A stretch of 64,000 nucleotides of DNA, taken from positions 1-64,000 of the forward strand of contig JARBJD010000123.1 in assembly GCA_033064195.1 (NCBI GenBank), in the 5' to 3' direction. Of the stretch, positions 41,814 through 56,100 are shown one piece after another (the first letter of the stretch is position 1; every line of letters starts with the position of its first letter). Under the pieces are notes generated by a model. That model was given only the letters and a program-made list of their open reading frames with translations, had not been told where the DNA came from and searched no databases. This stretch comes from Blattamonas nauphoetae. Taxonomy: Eukaryota; Preaxostyla; Oxymonadida. The position numbers and the translations under genes are program-made.

Positions 41814-43983
41814 TTAGAAAAGCTGACATGAGCAGGCATCGGCGGGTGAATACGCTGGAGAAAATGATGATGGGACTGGCGCAAAAACTTGGGAGTGTTG
41901 GCAGGGTGGACAGGGTTGACAGGGTGGACAATGGGCAGGGCCACTTGAGTCCTTCGGTGAGGTGTCAGTTGTGACGTGAACAACAAACACTTGCTGCTGC
42001 TCACTCAAGTCCGGACACATCTGTGAAGTGACATTGTCAACAGATACAGATCCTATGGAATCCAACGTCCCTTGTGTATGTGATTTTGCATAGTTCAGTC
42101 CAATCTTGTGGTTTGAGAGGCGTACCTGGTCCACAACTTGTGAAGGGAACACTCGACTGTCCTGTGATGAATACGGAGATGTCATATATCGCATCTGACT
42201 AATGGTGGATTCTGGATTTATCGCATCATCCTGTTGGGTGTACGGTAGTTGAGAGAAACTCATCTCTGAGTTTGCTAGTGTTAGGGGAGGTTCTGCTAAA
42301 AAAGGGGTGGATGAATAGAGTGGGGGTTTGTTCGCTGACTTCAGATATGGGGTAGAGCTCAGTTGTGCTTGTGAAACGTCAAGTGATTCCGTCTTATTTG
42401 GGCGACGGTCATGACAGTGTGTACGTGTGGATTTTGGAGAGAAACAGGATGAATGCAATATATGTGTGGATGGAGTGGAGTTTTCGGTGTAATTTATGGT
42501 TGTATAACTCCGATTGAACGACGGATTGATAATGTTGTTCATTGGGAGGAAATGTGGTGATAATTGGAAAGGGGAAAATGTGGGAGAAGGTAGGATCTGG
42601 GATTGATACGTATCTGGGGTGAATGCGAACCGGGCAGTGTCTTTCAGTCGAGTGAACACTTTGTTTGATGGAGTGCCAACAGATGAATTCGGAATTGAAG
42701 GAAGGTTATAGTCCTGACTTTCAGTTGGCGAACTAAAATGTTGACGCTTGGATGCCAGAGGAGAATTGAAAGAAAGAGCATCCGTTGTTTGATGGAGAAC
42801 TGAAACACTCGTTGAGTTCGTTTGTTCCCAATCAAATGGAGGATCTAAATCATTAGTGCAACAACTAAGCGCGCTCCGGAATAGGCACACAATTTTGTCA
42901 TAATCGATGTCATCAAAATAATTGAGCGACATCAAATAATGATACGCTTCTTTCAATTCTGGGGGGAACCCTTGAAACAGAATACCACTCTCGGCAGAGG
43001 TCTGCTTGAGTCGATGAACCTCGGACTATAAACAAACAATTTATTGTGAGAAAATAGGGTTCAGAGACGAATGTTACAAACCTCATTTTTAGTTTGAGAC
43101 CAGGCGAGACCTCCACTTCTCAATTCGATCATGACATAAATTAACGAAATTAAGTCATCGCGCCTCCCCAGTTCTTTGTTTAGGTGGCCGTTCACTGAAC
43201 AATAGCGGTATGTGCCACGAAAATGAACATTTTGATGAACCTAGTGGTACGAGGATAATAGGAAAATAAGGTGAGAATGGGGAGGTTGTTTTGAGATACT
43301 GGTTTGCTCATTTCTTCTTTTGTGAGCATTTGCTTCACAAGTCCAAAATCAATGAGATAGAGCTCATGTTGTTCGTGTGGGAAGCGAGAAACAAGAAAAT
43401 TCGCCTGAGGGAAATCATTTCACAATTGAAATTAAAAGGTATCAATGAAAAACGGATAGGGGTCAGAATGAGCAAAACAAACCGGCTTTACATCACGGTG
43501 GATGAGACCCTTTTCGTGGACACTGGCAAGAGCTTCTACACCTTGAATGCCGATCATTAGGATTGTTGGAAGAGAAAAATGATAGTTCCGTTGTTTATTC
43601 ACCAGGCTCCTGGAGAGTAAATGAATTGAGTGAAACAAACAGGAGAGATGGGCCAAGTAATTCCACTACGAGGTAATAAATATCATTTTCACATCCAAAA
43701 TCGTAAATCTGGGGAAAATGGCGGTTCCCTATTGTGATAATTGAATATACACGGAGTTCAGACCTGCCAGTTTGCGAAGTGAGTAATAATCGCCAAGGAG
43801 GTACGTTCGTGACTTGGTTTTCCTTTCAAATTTGATGGCAACAGATTGGGAGTTTCCGTGACAGAGTACTGTTGCATGAAAGAGGTCACCAAATGCACCA
43901 GTTCCGATTCTGTCTTTCAGGACATATTTCTTCGCAACAATGTCTCCTGAGTGAAAATCAACATAAGCAGGAAGTCCCTCCAT
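41814..43983 (-). CDS. Casein kinase 1 family protein kinase (TTBK-like) with CaaX-like C-terminus
   Basis: Serine/threonine kinase. Exons 43753-43983, 43641-43708, 43483-43609, 43300-43404, 43082-43240 and 41814-43025 (introns 44, 31, 78, 59 and 56 bp) sum to 634 codons (633 aa). Kinase landmarks: VAKKYVLKDRIGTGAFGDLF (glycine loop), AIKFERK (catalytic Lys), LIHRDVKPANFL (about 135-146), LIDFGLVKQM (Asp161), and the CK1-specific FRGTYRYCSVNGHLNKELGRRDDLISLIYVM in place of APE. The ~330-residue tail is Ser/Thr/Pro-rich, with a CPPCQPCPPC cluster, and ends ACSCQLF. CQLF fits a CaaX prenylation box (geranylgeranyl type for a C-terminal Phe), so membrane attachment is inferred. The ATG at 43983 was chosen. 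The first intron's exact ends are the least certain. Confidence 0.88.
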
Positions 43984-44114
43984 CCGAAAGATGGGAGAGG
44001 ACAACTAGAAAGTGTCAAACAAGACGGTGACGATCTCTAACCCATACCTCTTAATTCTCGAAAACGATTGAGAAAAATATTAAATAGAACGCATCATGAA
44101 AATGGTTAAATAAT

Positions 44115-47100
44115 TTATTTGTGTGAAATGAATGTTCTGTTGAGAGAACCGTCGAAGTCAACGTAAAGAAAACATCCAGTCAATCCAAAAGAAGAGAAAT
44201 GCGGATGGACAACAAGGACTGTTCGCAGGACTGAATGCTTCCAGAAAGAACTGAATAAGGGAGCAGGGGTAAAAAACATTGTCTTTGCCGACTTTGACGG
44301 AAGAACACGAGGTGGGGTGTGGGTTGGTTGAAAGAAGGGAGAAAAAACTTCCAACGATGCTGTTGGAGTCCTTGAAACAGGATCAAAGATGGCTTGATGA
44401 ACTGATGAAGTCGAGACAAATGCTTGGGAGACCCAGATGAGAGGCTTTTTGGTTGTTTTTGGAGGCAGAAACGAATGGTTTGAGCTGTGGATGAACGAGT
44501 CTGTTTCGTAGTTATATGCAAACCCAGACATCGACACACCAGTGAATATTTGGCCTCTGCTTTGTCGAAGGTCTGGAAAAGTGAAAAATAGCTCAGAGGA
44601 CGATGTGTTTGGGTCGATAGGGATGAAGGAGAACGACATCATGGCATGCTCGAAAATGAAGGCTGATGGGTTGGATGGGGCATTGAACGGAAGGCTTTCA
44701 GGGACAAACGGCGACCGAAAGAAGCGAGGGATGACATACGCTTGCTGTGGATCTGTTGTGTTCAGGAAGTCAGTCTGCATTGTGTCCAGCGATGTCGAGA
44801 AAGTTGTGAGAGTGACCAGAAACTTACGAAAAGTGGAGAAGAGGTCTTGTGTGATCGAAGCGAGGAGGACAGCAGGATCGTACAGGAGGGAGAGGGGGAA
44901 AACGAGAATTTGCTGATCCTGCAGTTGTTGCATGATTGTGATGATCGAATCATGACTGAGTGAAAACCAATGTGGGATGGCATGGCCATGAAGCGGAACG
45001 TGAGCTGGCAGAGGAAGAATGACCATCGCCTCCTTCGCAAAGAAGTCCATTGTCCGAGTGTGATGAGGCGAGAAGATGTGTGTGTATGAGAGGATCGAAG
45101 GAGTGAGTGTGGCGGGCGGGGCCAAGAATTGAACAGCGTGGACTTTGTGGCAACACCATGACATACATGACACCTGATGTCTGTAGAGTTCTTTGCGCAT
45201 GATCTGAGTGAGGAGAGGATGTGATGATCGCCCAGGTTTGAGGAGGCCGGGGATGGCTCCCTTGTATTGGTACGGAAGAGGCATGCGGCGAGTGACATCG
45301 TGGATGAATGTGCAGAAGGACGCGATGATATCGTTGTCATCGAACGGATCGACCTCTTCCGACGGAACATAGGCTGTGTACTCCACAAGTGTTCGGATTT
45401 TCTTCCTTCTTTGGGGAACATTCTTCGGCTGTAGAGCCTCAAGTTCTTCCTTCGTGTGGAGGAGGTCATCCGTGATGCGTGTCTGTGTTTCCTCCATTAG
45501 TTGTTGATATGCATGTTGAGGTCGGCACATATGATTCATCATAACCTGAATTGACTTGAATGATGAATTCGCTGCTGAATATGTGTGTGATGGTGCAATT
45601 CCAATAATCTGATGAACAGCACTGTTTTCCGGGAACTTCTGAGAAACGTCCTTCATGATAGCTTCTTTATTGAAGAAAGGGCCCTTCAGTCTCATCGGAA
45701 AGTTGTACGACCCAATTTGAGAGGAATCGCGATTCGTGACGAGAGGGTCCTTGAAGAGCTGTGGAGGGTTCACGTAATCAAAGCTTGGTGTCCAAATGTC
45801 CTTGCACACATACATCGCGACAACACGGTTGAGGAAGGCGAGATTCTCGGGACGAGCGATGATGCTATCGCTGACTTGTTCGGTGATGAAGTTGCGAACA
45901 GTGAATGTGATTGATAGCTGACAAGCCACTGACCATATGTTTTCCGGAGAATTTCCTGGTTGTGCCTTTAAAGGATGTTTTGAGATGGTTTCGACAGTGC
46001 TTTGCATGAGTGCATGAAATTGGTTCACAACTCCCACAAACTTCACCTGTGACCAGTGATCGACGGGGACCATCCCACGAATGGTCAAATCAGCAGAGGG
46101 GTATGTTGTTGGATCGCTGAGAATCGATCCGTACAAGCTGGTGTGGTACGCCTGTCGTATGCTGAGGAGAGCGTGCACCACGCAACAGCAGAAGAGGAGA
46201 ATGCTCCACCCTTCGATGCCCGGTGCATGATAGATGTCTGGGGGGATCCACGAGACGAATCGAAGGATGGCCGTTTTGAAAGACATGTCAATGGAGTCGA
46301 TTTCCAAGTTGAGAGATGTTGTGGCCGAAGGTGTGATTAGTGAGAGGCCAACAGCATCTGACGGTGGGAGAACAAATGACTTGGTGAAGTTGATTGGTCG
46401 ATGTGGATAGAGTGTGAACGGAAACGTGGTTGTGAGCTGACGATATCGATGATTTTCGTTCAAAACTCCATCGTGGATAAACAACTTCCACCGGTGCCGA
46501 TCAGAGTCTGTAATTGTTTCCTCCAAGGCTTTCTTTGTTTTTCGCCGGAGATCTGAGGCAGCAAGTAGAGACGCATAATCTGACTGGAGTGGCGGAAGGG
46601 TGAACGAAGACTTTGATGTCGACTGAAAGAACGGGGATTCGCCATCCTGGTAAAGATGGACCATTCTGTCGATGGTCGGGGTGGCGACAAAGAGAGGCGG
46701 TGATAGCGAGAGATTCTGGACGAACGAAGGCATTTGTTTGACGTGGTGGATGAACTTTTGGAGTTCTTTCGTTTGGAGTATCTGTGACCAGAGTGGCTTG
46801 GTTTTAAGTGGAATGGAGCTTTGATAGAATGTCTTCAAGAACTGCTTTGGAAGATGCCCAAAAACGGGATGGGACACGATGGTGTTATCATTCAGTGTAA
46901 TCTTTGCTTTTGTGACTTCAGATTGTGGAATGGTCATCCAGAGAGAAGTGAGAAATGTGAACGTCCTGAAGAGTTGCTGTTCAGCGACATTCTTCTTCTT
47001 TTCTGAGGTTCCTGGTTCATACTTGACGATAGCAAACGGGGGGAGCGAGAGGGAGATGGAAAGAGGATTCGAATACACGGCAGGGACTTGAGAAAGAGCA

Positions 47101-50100
47101 TATTTGGTGAGGTACGGTTCAATCGAAAAAGAGAAAGATGTTGTTGAGATCGTTGGCATATTAACATTTGACAGTCCCAATAGTTTGTGAATCAGCCACT
47201 CCACTGGAATCGTTGGCTTGAGTTTCACATTCGTTGACAATGAAACGAGCCTTTCCACGAAGAAGAGACTGCGCTGTGGATAGATCCGCTGGAAACGTTT
47301 GAAACTCTCCCACGGTGTGGTCCCATTCACGAGTGGAAACTCACTTTCCTTGAACTGTGTGTATGTTGCAGTTTCATGAGTTGAATTTGCATCCAGTGTT
47401 TGTCCACAATCCTCAACATGCGACTGGATGGCTGATTTGGGGATGTATGAATCTCCTATCTTCACAAATTCGTCGTCTGGAGTGTGAGGAATGGTCTGTG
47501 TGTCGATGGTCCTCTCGATGTTGATTGGGGCAAAGAGACCTTCCAACATAAGCTTTGCCTCTTCTCGAGCATCGTTCAAGCGGATTGCGTCTTTGTACGG
47601 TCGTGGAATTCGAACATCTCGGAAAGAGACAACACTCAGGAGCGATTGTGAGATCCAATGGTTGCCAGTCTTCTCATTGCTCTTGACTTGCTTCCTTGTG
47701 ATTCGTTCTCGAAGATTTCGAGTCAACGAGAGACTGAGCAGAATGCTGTACGGATGCTGTTCGAGTCGAATATTTCCGTTGTGATCAGGCGAGTATAGTC
47801 GAATGGAGTGAATGATTCGACTGATGAGAGATTTCACTGTCTCCATCATCAAATGTGGACCGGCTGCGACTTCGTTTTGAATGGTCTGTGAAAGTGTCGA
47901 GATCTTTTGAAGATCATCCGGAGAGAGAGTATTCACAGTTTCCCATGTCGAATCATCAACGGGTTCAAACGATTGAAGCGAATCCTGAGGAAAATTCTTC
48001 GATTGTTTGTCAAGAAATTGTTGAAAATGTCTCTTGTTTTCTTGGATTGCAACTGTTCCGAGTGTGGTTGTGATTGCTTCTTGAAGAAAAGAGAGAAATT
48101 GGACAATTGATGGGATGCCATGCACACAAGTCGCAGAAGTGATGATTGTCTTGAGAGATGAATATGGCAGGAGTTGGTACGGCTCAAAGCGAGAGGTTGC
48201 CTCGCACACTGTCCAGATATCTCTGGCATACGATGAGAGATACCCGCCAATCTTGAAAATTTTTCGAAAGGCATCTGCCTCCCTAATCAGCTCGACCCGT
48301 TGTTCAGCAGATCGAGTTACACCAGCAAATGAGGTGTTGATGCTGTGGATGTACACTTTTGTTGGATATTCCCTCTTCTGGTACAAAGACTGTGTAAATT
48401 GGGCGGATTCAGTTTGTTCATTGTTGTCAAGCTTCTGAATTTGAGCGAGGGTCTTCATAGACTGTTCATAGAGAGACGGGAAGAGTCGGGGAATGATGAT
48501 TGTGTGAAGGAGCTGAGTGTCGAAGCTCGTTGAATATGAAATCGGGGACCAATTGATGACAGTCAACTCACTTTGAGCTGTAGAGGAGAACATGAGACCG
48601 AACGGTGATGGGAGGAGAGAAGTCTCATCTTGAAGGAAAATGAACAACCGGAATCCTTCCTTGAGTTTAATTTCTTGGTCATAGATCATGATGCTTCGTG
48701 TTGGGGACATGACTGCACACGATACTAGCGTGGACATCATGTGAGCGATATTTACGATGCGCTCGGGATCAGCGATTCCCTCTGGAGAAACAACCTCAAT
48801 GAAGAGTGGATATCCAGAAAACAGTGCATCAAGACAGTTTTGGAAGAACGACTTTTCGAGGATGTGTGTGACGATGATCGGAGAGATTCTGCGGTATCGT
48901 TTCATCATCCACTCCTGTGCAACATGAAGTGGGTCTACAAAAATGATGGGATGGACACCTTCAACATTTGCTGTCAGGCATCCATTCAAAACAGACTGCT
49001 CATCCGGAGGGAGGCCATCTGCTTGATGCTTCCAAAATGACGATGGACCATGTAGGATCTTCCAGAGAGGGCGAAACAGGGGCCGGATGAAGTTCGAGGC
49101 AACCCAGAGTGGCTGAGGATAGAGGAGAACGCCATCGCCATATCCGATGTCAATGGTACTCAAATGAGGTGGCGTTGAGAGAAGTGATTCACTCGACAGT
49201 TCTTGGAGAGTCTGAGAAGGATCTTTGGTTTCTTCGTCAGAGTATTCAATCCCAGCCATCTCCAGAATTTTCTGCCATTCTCTGATGCACCATTCCAATT
49301 CTTCAAATGGAATGGCCGACTGGAAAACTGAGAAAGCAGCAGCAAGGATGGAGTCACCTGCAGCGTTGATGATGTTCTTTCTGATGTTTGTGAGCTGAAA
49401 TTTCCAGTACTCAACGAGATATGACGAGACTTCCATATTCATCGAACTTGGAGTTGGTGTCGTAGACAGCGATGGATTGACAGGTGAGAAGTGATCTGGT
49501 ATGGAAGAATCCTCAGATTCGATGTCTGACAGATTGGACGAGAAGCTATACTCCGAGCGAGCGCTTAAATCATCCTCAGATTGCCGACTGAGCGCTGGCG
49601 TAGGTTCATTTGGTGAGTCAATAGAATGACTTGGATGAATAGAGTCAAACTCGGTGCCATGTCGTTCGAGGCATGCTGCCTGTGCTAGGAAGTGTATTGT
49701 CGTGGAGAGAAGAATTTGATAGTTTGAGAGTTCACGCGTTAACTCTCCCATTGTATGAATATTGCCTTCGAGAGATTTTCTCATGTGTTCTGTTTTGGAT
49801 AGCTGAAACTTGGCTGTATCGACTTTGAATCGACATTGGAGGAGTTTCACGACGTACGTGAAAATGTCGACAATCTGTTCATTCTCAGATAATTCGTCGA
49901 TGCGATTTGTGAGGAAATCAATGTACGGCTCGACTAACTCGGCTTGTTCGTCGGTGATTGTGCGTGTTTTGGCTGACAGAACATCATGAATGAAAGATGA
50001 TTGAACAACATAGCGTTGATCCTGGCTGACAGTGTCTCTGATGAAGACTATCGATGATTGCCTGACGGACGAACCAGAATTTGTGCGTTTTTGACGAATA

Positions 50101-53100
50101 TAGAAGAGTTCGGTTGGCTTGAGAGGTTTGTGGAGGAGAATGAGGCACATGTCGAGGACATATCTGGCGTACTGATGAAACGAGAGGACATTACGAGTCA
50201 TTAAGGGCCGACCCGATTCAATTTGCTGCCTGATTGCCTCGAGATCAATGATATGTGTCTGGACGATAATTTCTGAATGGAGGGCTTCTCTTTCTCCCAT
50301 TTTTTGTTTCAATTCTTCAGACAGACGTACTCGTTGTTGTTGTGTAATTGGTTGGAGCTCACGAATCTTCCCCATGAGATGCTGACAGAGATGGATGCAT
50401 TGAACAAGCGTCCCGTGTTGAGTTGCGTATTCAAAAGAACCGTTCAGAATTCGAGGAATGAGATTGGAGATGGGCTCCGTTCGTGTTAAGATGACGGCGA
50501 GCTGATCTGAACATGTCGAGACCGTTCTGTGGTATTGATCAAGGACTTCCATTCGTTTGAAATAGATGGACGTGAAGGTTTGAAGAAATTTCCGGAACAA
50601 CGACGGATTCAGAAGGAGAAGTCTGTGCTTGACCCATTCTGTTGATGCATGGATGCGAGAGTAGAAGTGGAATGAATCGCGAACATGGACGAAAATAGCG
50701 ATGAGAACTGAAACATAGAGTTTTTGTCGCTCCACACGGAGACCATGAATAGCTTGAGTAACCAACGACGATCTGGAGCTGTCGTTTGGAACAAAAACTC
50801 GCATGACTTGGTCAAGGAACACTTTTTCGAGTCTTTCGACCTCGTTCATCCATGGCTGTTTCTTTCCAGCTGCTAAGTGCTCTCTGTGGTTGTCTGCTCC
50901 AAGGCGTAATCCAGTTGAGAGACGAGTGGTTATGATCTCTCCTGATGTCATCGTCGTAATGGTTGATTGCGATGGAAAGCGGTGTAATAGATTCGGGCGT
51001 TGTTCGACAGAATGGCGTAGAATTTGTGGCCTTTGCGGATGTTGTTCCGTCAGAAAGATGCTTCGTCTTTCTTCCTGCCGTTCCAGTGCATGCAAGACTG
51101 CAGGATGAACAACAACACCAGGTTTAAGTTGTTGATAGGGACCATTTGGTACAGCTAAATGATCTGGATCAAAAACCATTGAATCATCATTCGCCGTTCC
51201 CGATGACCAGTGAGTATGTGGGCTGTCAGAGAGAAGACTCTGATCAATTTGTTCATCCGAATCTGGGTTCAGTGAGAAAAAGCTCTCGGGTTCAACAGGT
51301 GTCGAGAAAGCAGCTGTTTTGTGCCGGTGCATCCGAGGAATCCCGACACCGACAACAAAAACTGAATTCAAAAGAGGCGGAGGAGGATAAGTTGGTTTTG
51401 GTTGAGGGGGTGGACGTGTTGAGAAGATTGTTGAGAAATGTGTTTTGTCATGAACGTGAGATGTGCCATCTTCATCTTCGTTGAATGAATATGTCTCTCG
51501 AATGTTGATGAAGCTACGACAGAGTTCGAGTGAGAATGTTGGATCATCGCGTAGAATCTTGGTGAGAAGATTGTGTGGCCTAATGGACCTGTTGATAGTC
51601 TTCTCACAAATGAGTGCTTTTGCATTGTGGGAGTTCGTGTGAATTGTCTCAACCATCGTTGGGACGATATACAGCGGGCCGAGTGATTCCAGGACGCATG
51701 CTGGGGTCGTTTCGTAATATTCATATTGGCAGAGAGGTAGCGCCCAGCAGAAAAACGACAGTCCAGGAACAATTATGTGCGTGATAATTGGGTTATTGGT
51801 GAGAGTGGCCGTATTGGAGGTGTCAAAGCGAGGAACTTGTCCTGCGAAAGTGGACAAGATGTTCGAGGCAGGGAGAACCTGCTCCACCGATTCTGTGAAC
51901 AGATTGTATTGATGGAGTCTCCGCTGTAAATAAACCTCCGCGTCACGCGTTGAAGATGTTGGATCGTCTCGACCACGGTAATCTGTGAACACAAAGACGA
52001 CACGAAGTTTTCGTCTGATTTTTTCTATGATTTCCTGACGATTGGATGTTGTCATCCAATTTGACATGATAATATTCCGATCCTGGTCAGTGAGAAGGTA
52101 CAGAAGCCAGGATGGGGTCGTGATGATGAGTTGAAGATAGATCGACACGTCTGTTGGAGTCAGCTCGTCACCAACACGAGCGGATGATGGCAAAAACATC
52201 GTCAGAGGATTGAAATCACAAATATTCATCGGAGGGTGAGTTTTCGGCATGAATGTGTAGTCATCGACTGAATTGCCAGCCACGTCTGTTCCAAGAGGAA
52301 CGGTTGATCCATCGACAAGGGGGACAGTCTGATTCTCTTGAACATGAAACAGAGAGGTTGTGTTGATTAATGTCAAAACTTCAGAGACATTAATCGCCGC
52401 AACAACCTTTTCATCGTCGTTTCTGAAAACCTTCACACACAACTGTCGGAGCTGCCTTATAAAATGGTCATGAGACGGAGTGATGGAAAGGTAGATGTGC
52501 GACGCTTTCATCAGCTTCGTCACAATTTCCAGATCCTCAAGTTGGAAAGATATTGGATCAGATATGATCGCGACATGGCTCTTTTCAAGACGTTCTGCGA
52601 CTCGTTGATTTCGAACTCCCTGGAGGTAGAAAAGCCCATCTCGCATGATTGTTGGAAGAGACTGTGAAAGGTACTTTCCCAGGCTGCTTTCCGGATCTTC
52701 AGCTTGATTGATAAAAAACCTGGCCTGCTCTGAATTGAGCTCTTCGGCGAGAAATTGTCGAATGCATTCATCTTCGTTGACGAATGGTAAACAGTCCACA
52801 ATATGACCGAGTCGGTCAAAATCAATCTGGCCTTGGTGGAGGAGATACGATGCGAGTGTGGTGGCGAGAGCATCAAAACTAATTCGTTCCCGAGGAGGAA
52901 GTCGCATGCAAAACACACGTCTTGCTTCGGTGATCCATGTGAGAGCAATCTGAAACGAATCCGTCTCAATTTTGCGGTTTTTATTGAACTGGATGAACAT
53001 ACGGTGAAACACAGTGACACAATCATTCAGTGTGAGTGGGAAGACCTGAAACGTTGGGCAGAGCTCTCGAAGCTTTGCTCTCGTCTTCAGAGCGTCCGGT

Positions 53101-56100
53101 TTGTACTCGATTGTCGAGATTGATCCCGAGAAAAGGAGTAACAAAATGTGTGTAATGGATGGGACACGGCAGAGTGCAAAATCAGCAGGCGAGAGTGATG
53201 CAATTTGAGAGTCAAGAGGAGTAATGTAGTCGTAGTCTTTGTGTAACTCGTGTGTGAATAAGGTGAACAAATACTGCGACATGTGCAGAAGGGAGATGTC
53301 GTTCAGAGCGACAACTTGGAAATGGCGACCGAGACGTGGAGAAAGTGTATGGGCAAAAGGGTTTTGGATCGAGAGAGCAATTCGAACATGCTCACTTCGT
53401 CTTTCAACAACCGAACTGTGTTCATTTTCAAGGATGAATTGCCGACGTTCAAGATAAGCCCTCAGCTGATCAATCGTTGCACTTGGCACGGGAGGGATGT
53501 AATGGAAGATGCCGAGCATACACTTATTCTCGAATACCGACGTCTGGTTGTTATTCGCTGGTTTCCCGTCCTCATTGTCAGACATGTGTTCGTAATAGAG
53601 AGATTCGTCCTGGAAATCGATATCACGGGCAGAGTAAGTGCTTCCTCCACCAAACGACCCAGGTGAGGAGTTGGAATGCATGTCATCGTACATACTGCTC
53701 GAGTGGATGGTATCTCCGACATCCATCATACCGTCGAAGTTTTCTGGGTACGGTTCTGGTTGCGATTGAGATGGTGAGCTTTTCCCAGGTTTTGGTCTAA
53801 ATTGAGTTGTGACGTTTGTGTCTATTGTGTTGAAGAGAGAGAATGCTCGTGCGACAGTGTACGAAGTTGTGTGTGCAAAGAAAGGGAAATCCATCGTTGC
53901 AACGAACGGAACAGTGGTAGTGATTGGATAGACCGACATAGGGACACCTGGAATCGATCGAAGAACATCCATCACATCAGTGTTGAGATGAAACGCAGCA
54001 ATGAATGGTCTGTCGTCCTGGATAAAGAGAGAGAAGAGGTGGATGTACGGCAGCCGATAAAGAATACTTTGTGGAATTTGTACCTTCACCTTTTTATCTG
54101 TGTATGCATCACCAGATGAGGATGGTTGGGTAAACTCATGCATTTGTGAACCAGGTGGTGATGTGGACAACGTACCATCAGAAACGGCAAAACTCATGGA
54201 TAACCCATCAAATGGATCCAAGAAGGTTGACCGAGGCGAATTCATGTTCTGACGGACGAGTCCAGGTCCATCTTTTCGTTGTCTACGGATTTGGTTCTTC
54301 TTCTGACGATGGATGGCGAGTTGGTTCTGGTATTCTTTGTAGTAATTGACAAGATGCTCCCAGGTTCCTGTTCTGAGGTTCACAAAGTAATCAAAGAGGG
54401 TTTCTGTCATCTCAAACTCGGTTGATTTTGTTGTGTTGGCGATGAATAAGCCAATGTCCTGTGCGGCAATTGAATTGCGGGGGGTTGGCGTGATGGCAGT
54501 TTTGTTGTGGAGAGACACTCCAGGAGGACCTGATTTGGTGAGATTGCAGAGAAAGAAAGAATAATCATATTTGAAATCCTCGTGATCGAAATTCGAAGCA
54601 CCGATACCCCAAAACAGAGAGTATGTGAGAGCATTCATCAGACCCTGCTGAGGAGCAACGAGGATGCGTTCATCGGCAGGTTGATAGTTGTCAGTCATCT
54701 GATCGAGCGATTTCAGCTCGGAGATATTTTGTTGTGCTGAAATCACCGAATAGATGATGAAATTGGCCAAGTACTTGAACTGTGAGAGAAATACTCGGAG
54801 TGCGTTGTTGAAAAAATACCGAGAGGTATAGTTGTACATGTGTGGTGGCCGTTCTTGTGTATTCAGTGGAGTCACCTTCTTAAACCGTTCAGGATGCTTA
54901 TTTGTGTCAAAATAATCTCTCACAAATTCAGTCGCCTTGAGGACGTAGTGGGTGAGTCTGTTTGCGACGTTGGAGAGGAGTCTATACGTCCGGTTTAAGA
55001 TGACGTCCTGGTGAAGGAAAGAATGTGAGGAGATCTGATGGACAATGATGTGTGAGATAAGGGTTTTGATTGTGTGGTTGTATAGAACGGCGAACATGGA
55101 TTCCCGCTTGATCGTGTAGAAGGCTGGTGTACACTGATAGAAAGTGAAGAGCGATGGTGGAACGTAGAGGATTCGTGAGTTAGAGATCACGTACGACGGA
55201 AGAGAAGCTAATGAATCAGTTTCAATGATGTAGTGAACATTGTGAGGAGAAACAATAACTTGGTTGTTGGGGAGGATGAGCGCCCGAAGAAGATAATCAG
55301 CGTAGTTGATATCGAGCAGGAATTGCTGATATTTGCTCGATTCTGGCTCAATCTGCGAGAAGGATCGATGGGAGAGTGATGGATCTTTCTTGTCATCGCT
55401 CTGAGCATCGTCCCAGAGAAACTGATTGATTAGAGTTTCGATGGAAAGGTCGATGTCCACCTCTGGGATGACAAGTGAACCCCCCTTATTCTCTGATTTC
55501 TGATGGATGGCTGAGTATAGATGACTTCGAATGAGGGATGTCGACACTGAGTTGTGAAGTCGAGACGTTGTTCTGAAGAATGGACTGAAGGTTCGAATCC
55601 ATTGGAGAGTCTCAAGAAGCCACCCGGCACTTGGCTGAAATTGAGAGAGTGTGTTGGGACTGGATGGGAGTTGATCGGCGAGGACATTCGGAGACGCAAA
55701 AAGTGGCGATGACGTATCCAGCACAAAGAAGAACTCGTCGAAGAGAGAATCACTTTCGTTTGTATGACGAATGGAAGAATCAGCGCCAGTTGCGGAGAGT
55801 TGTGTCATCGTGTTTAGTATTGTTGGGACAACACCAGGTCGGAAAACTGTGTTTTGTGATTTTGCACCCTTCGCTGTATCCATGTGGAACTCAGGACGAT
55901 CCTGTAAGATTGTGTTGGATGAAAGTTGAGTGAAGATGGAGATGAGAGAACTGGAATGTGACATCTCTTTCTGAATTTCGCGGATGAGGTTCTCCTCTTG
56001 ATCGGAGAGACTGGAGGCCTCTGGGTTGATTCGGTTCATCGACGATGTGTACGATCCCAAAAGTTGTTCGATACTGATGGACCCTGGATTGAGATGGAGA

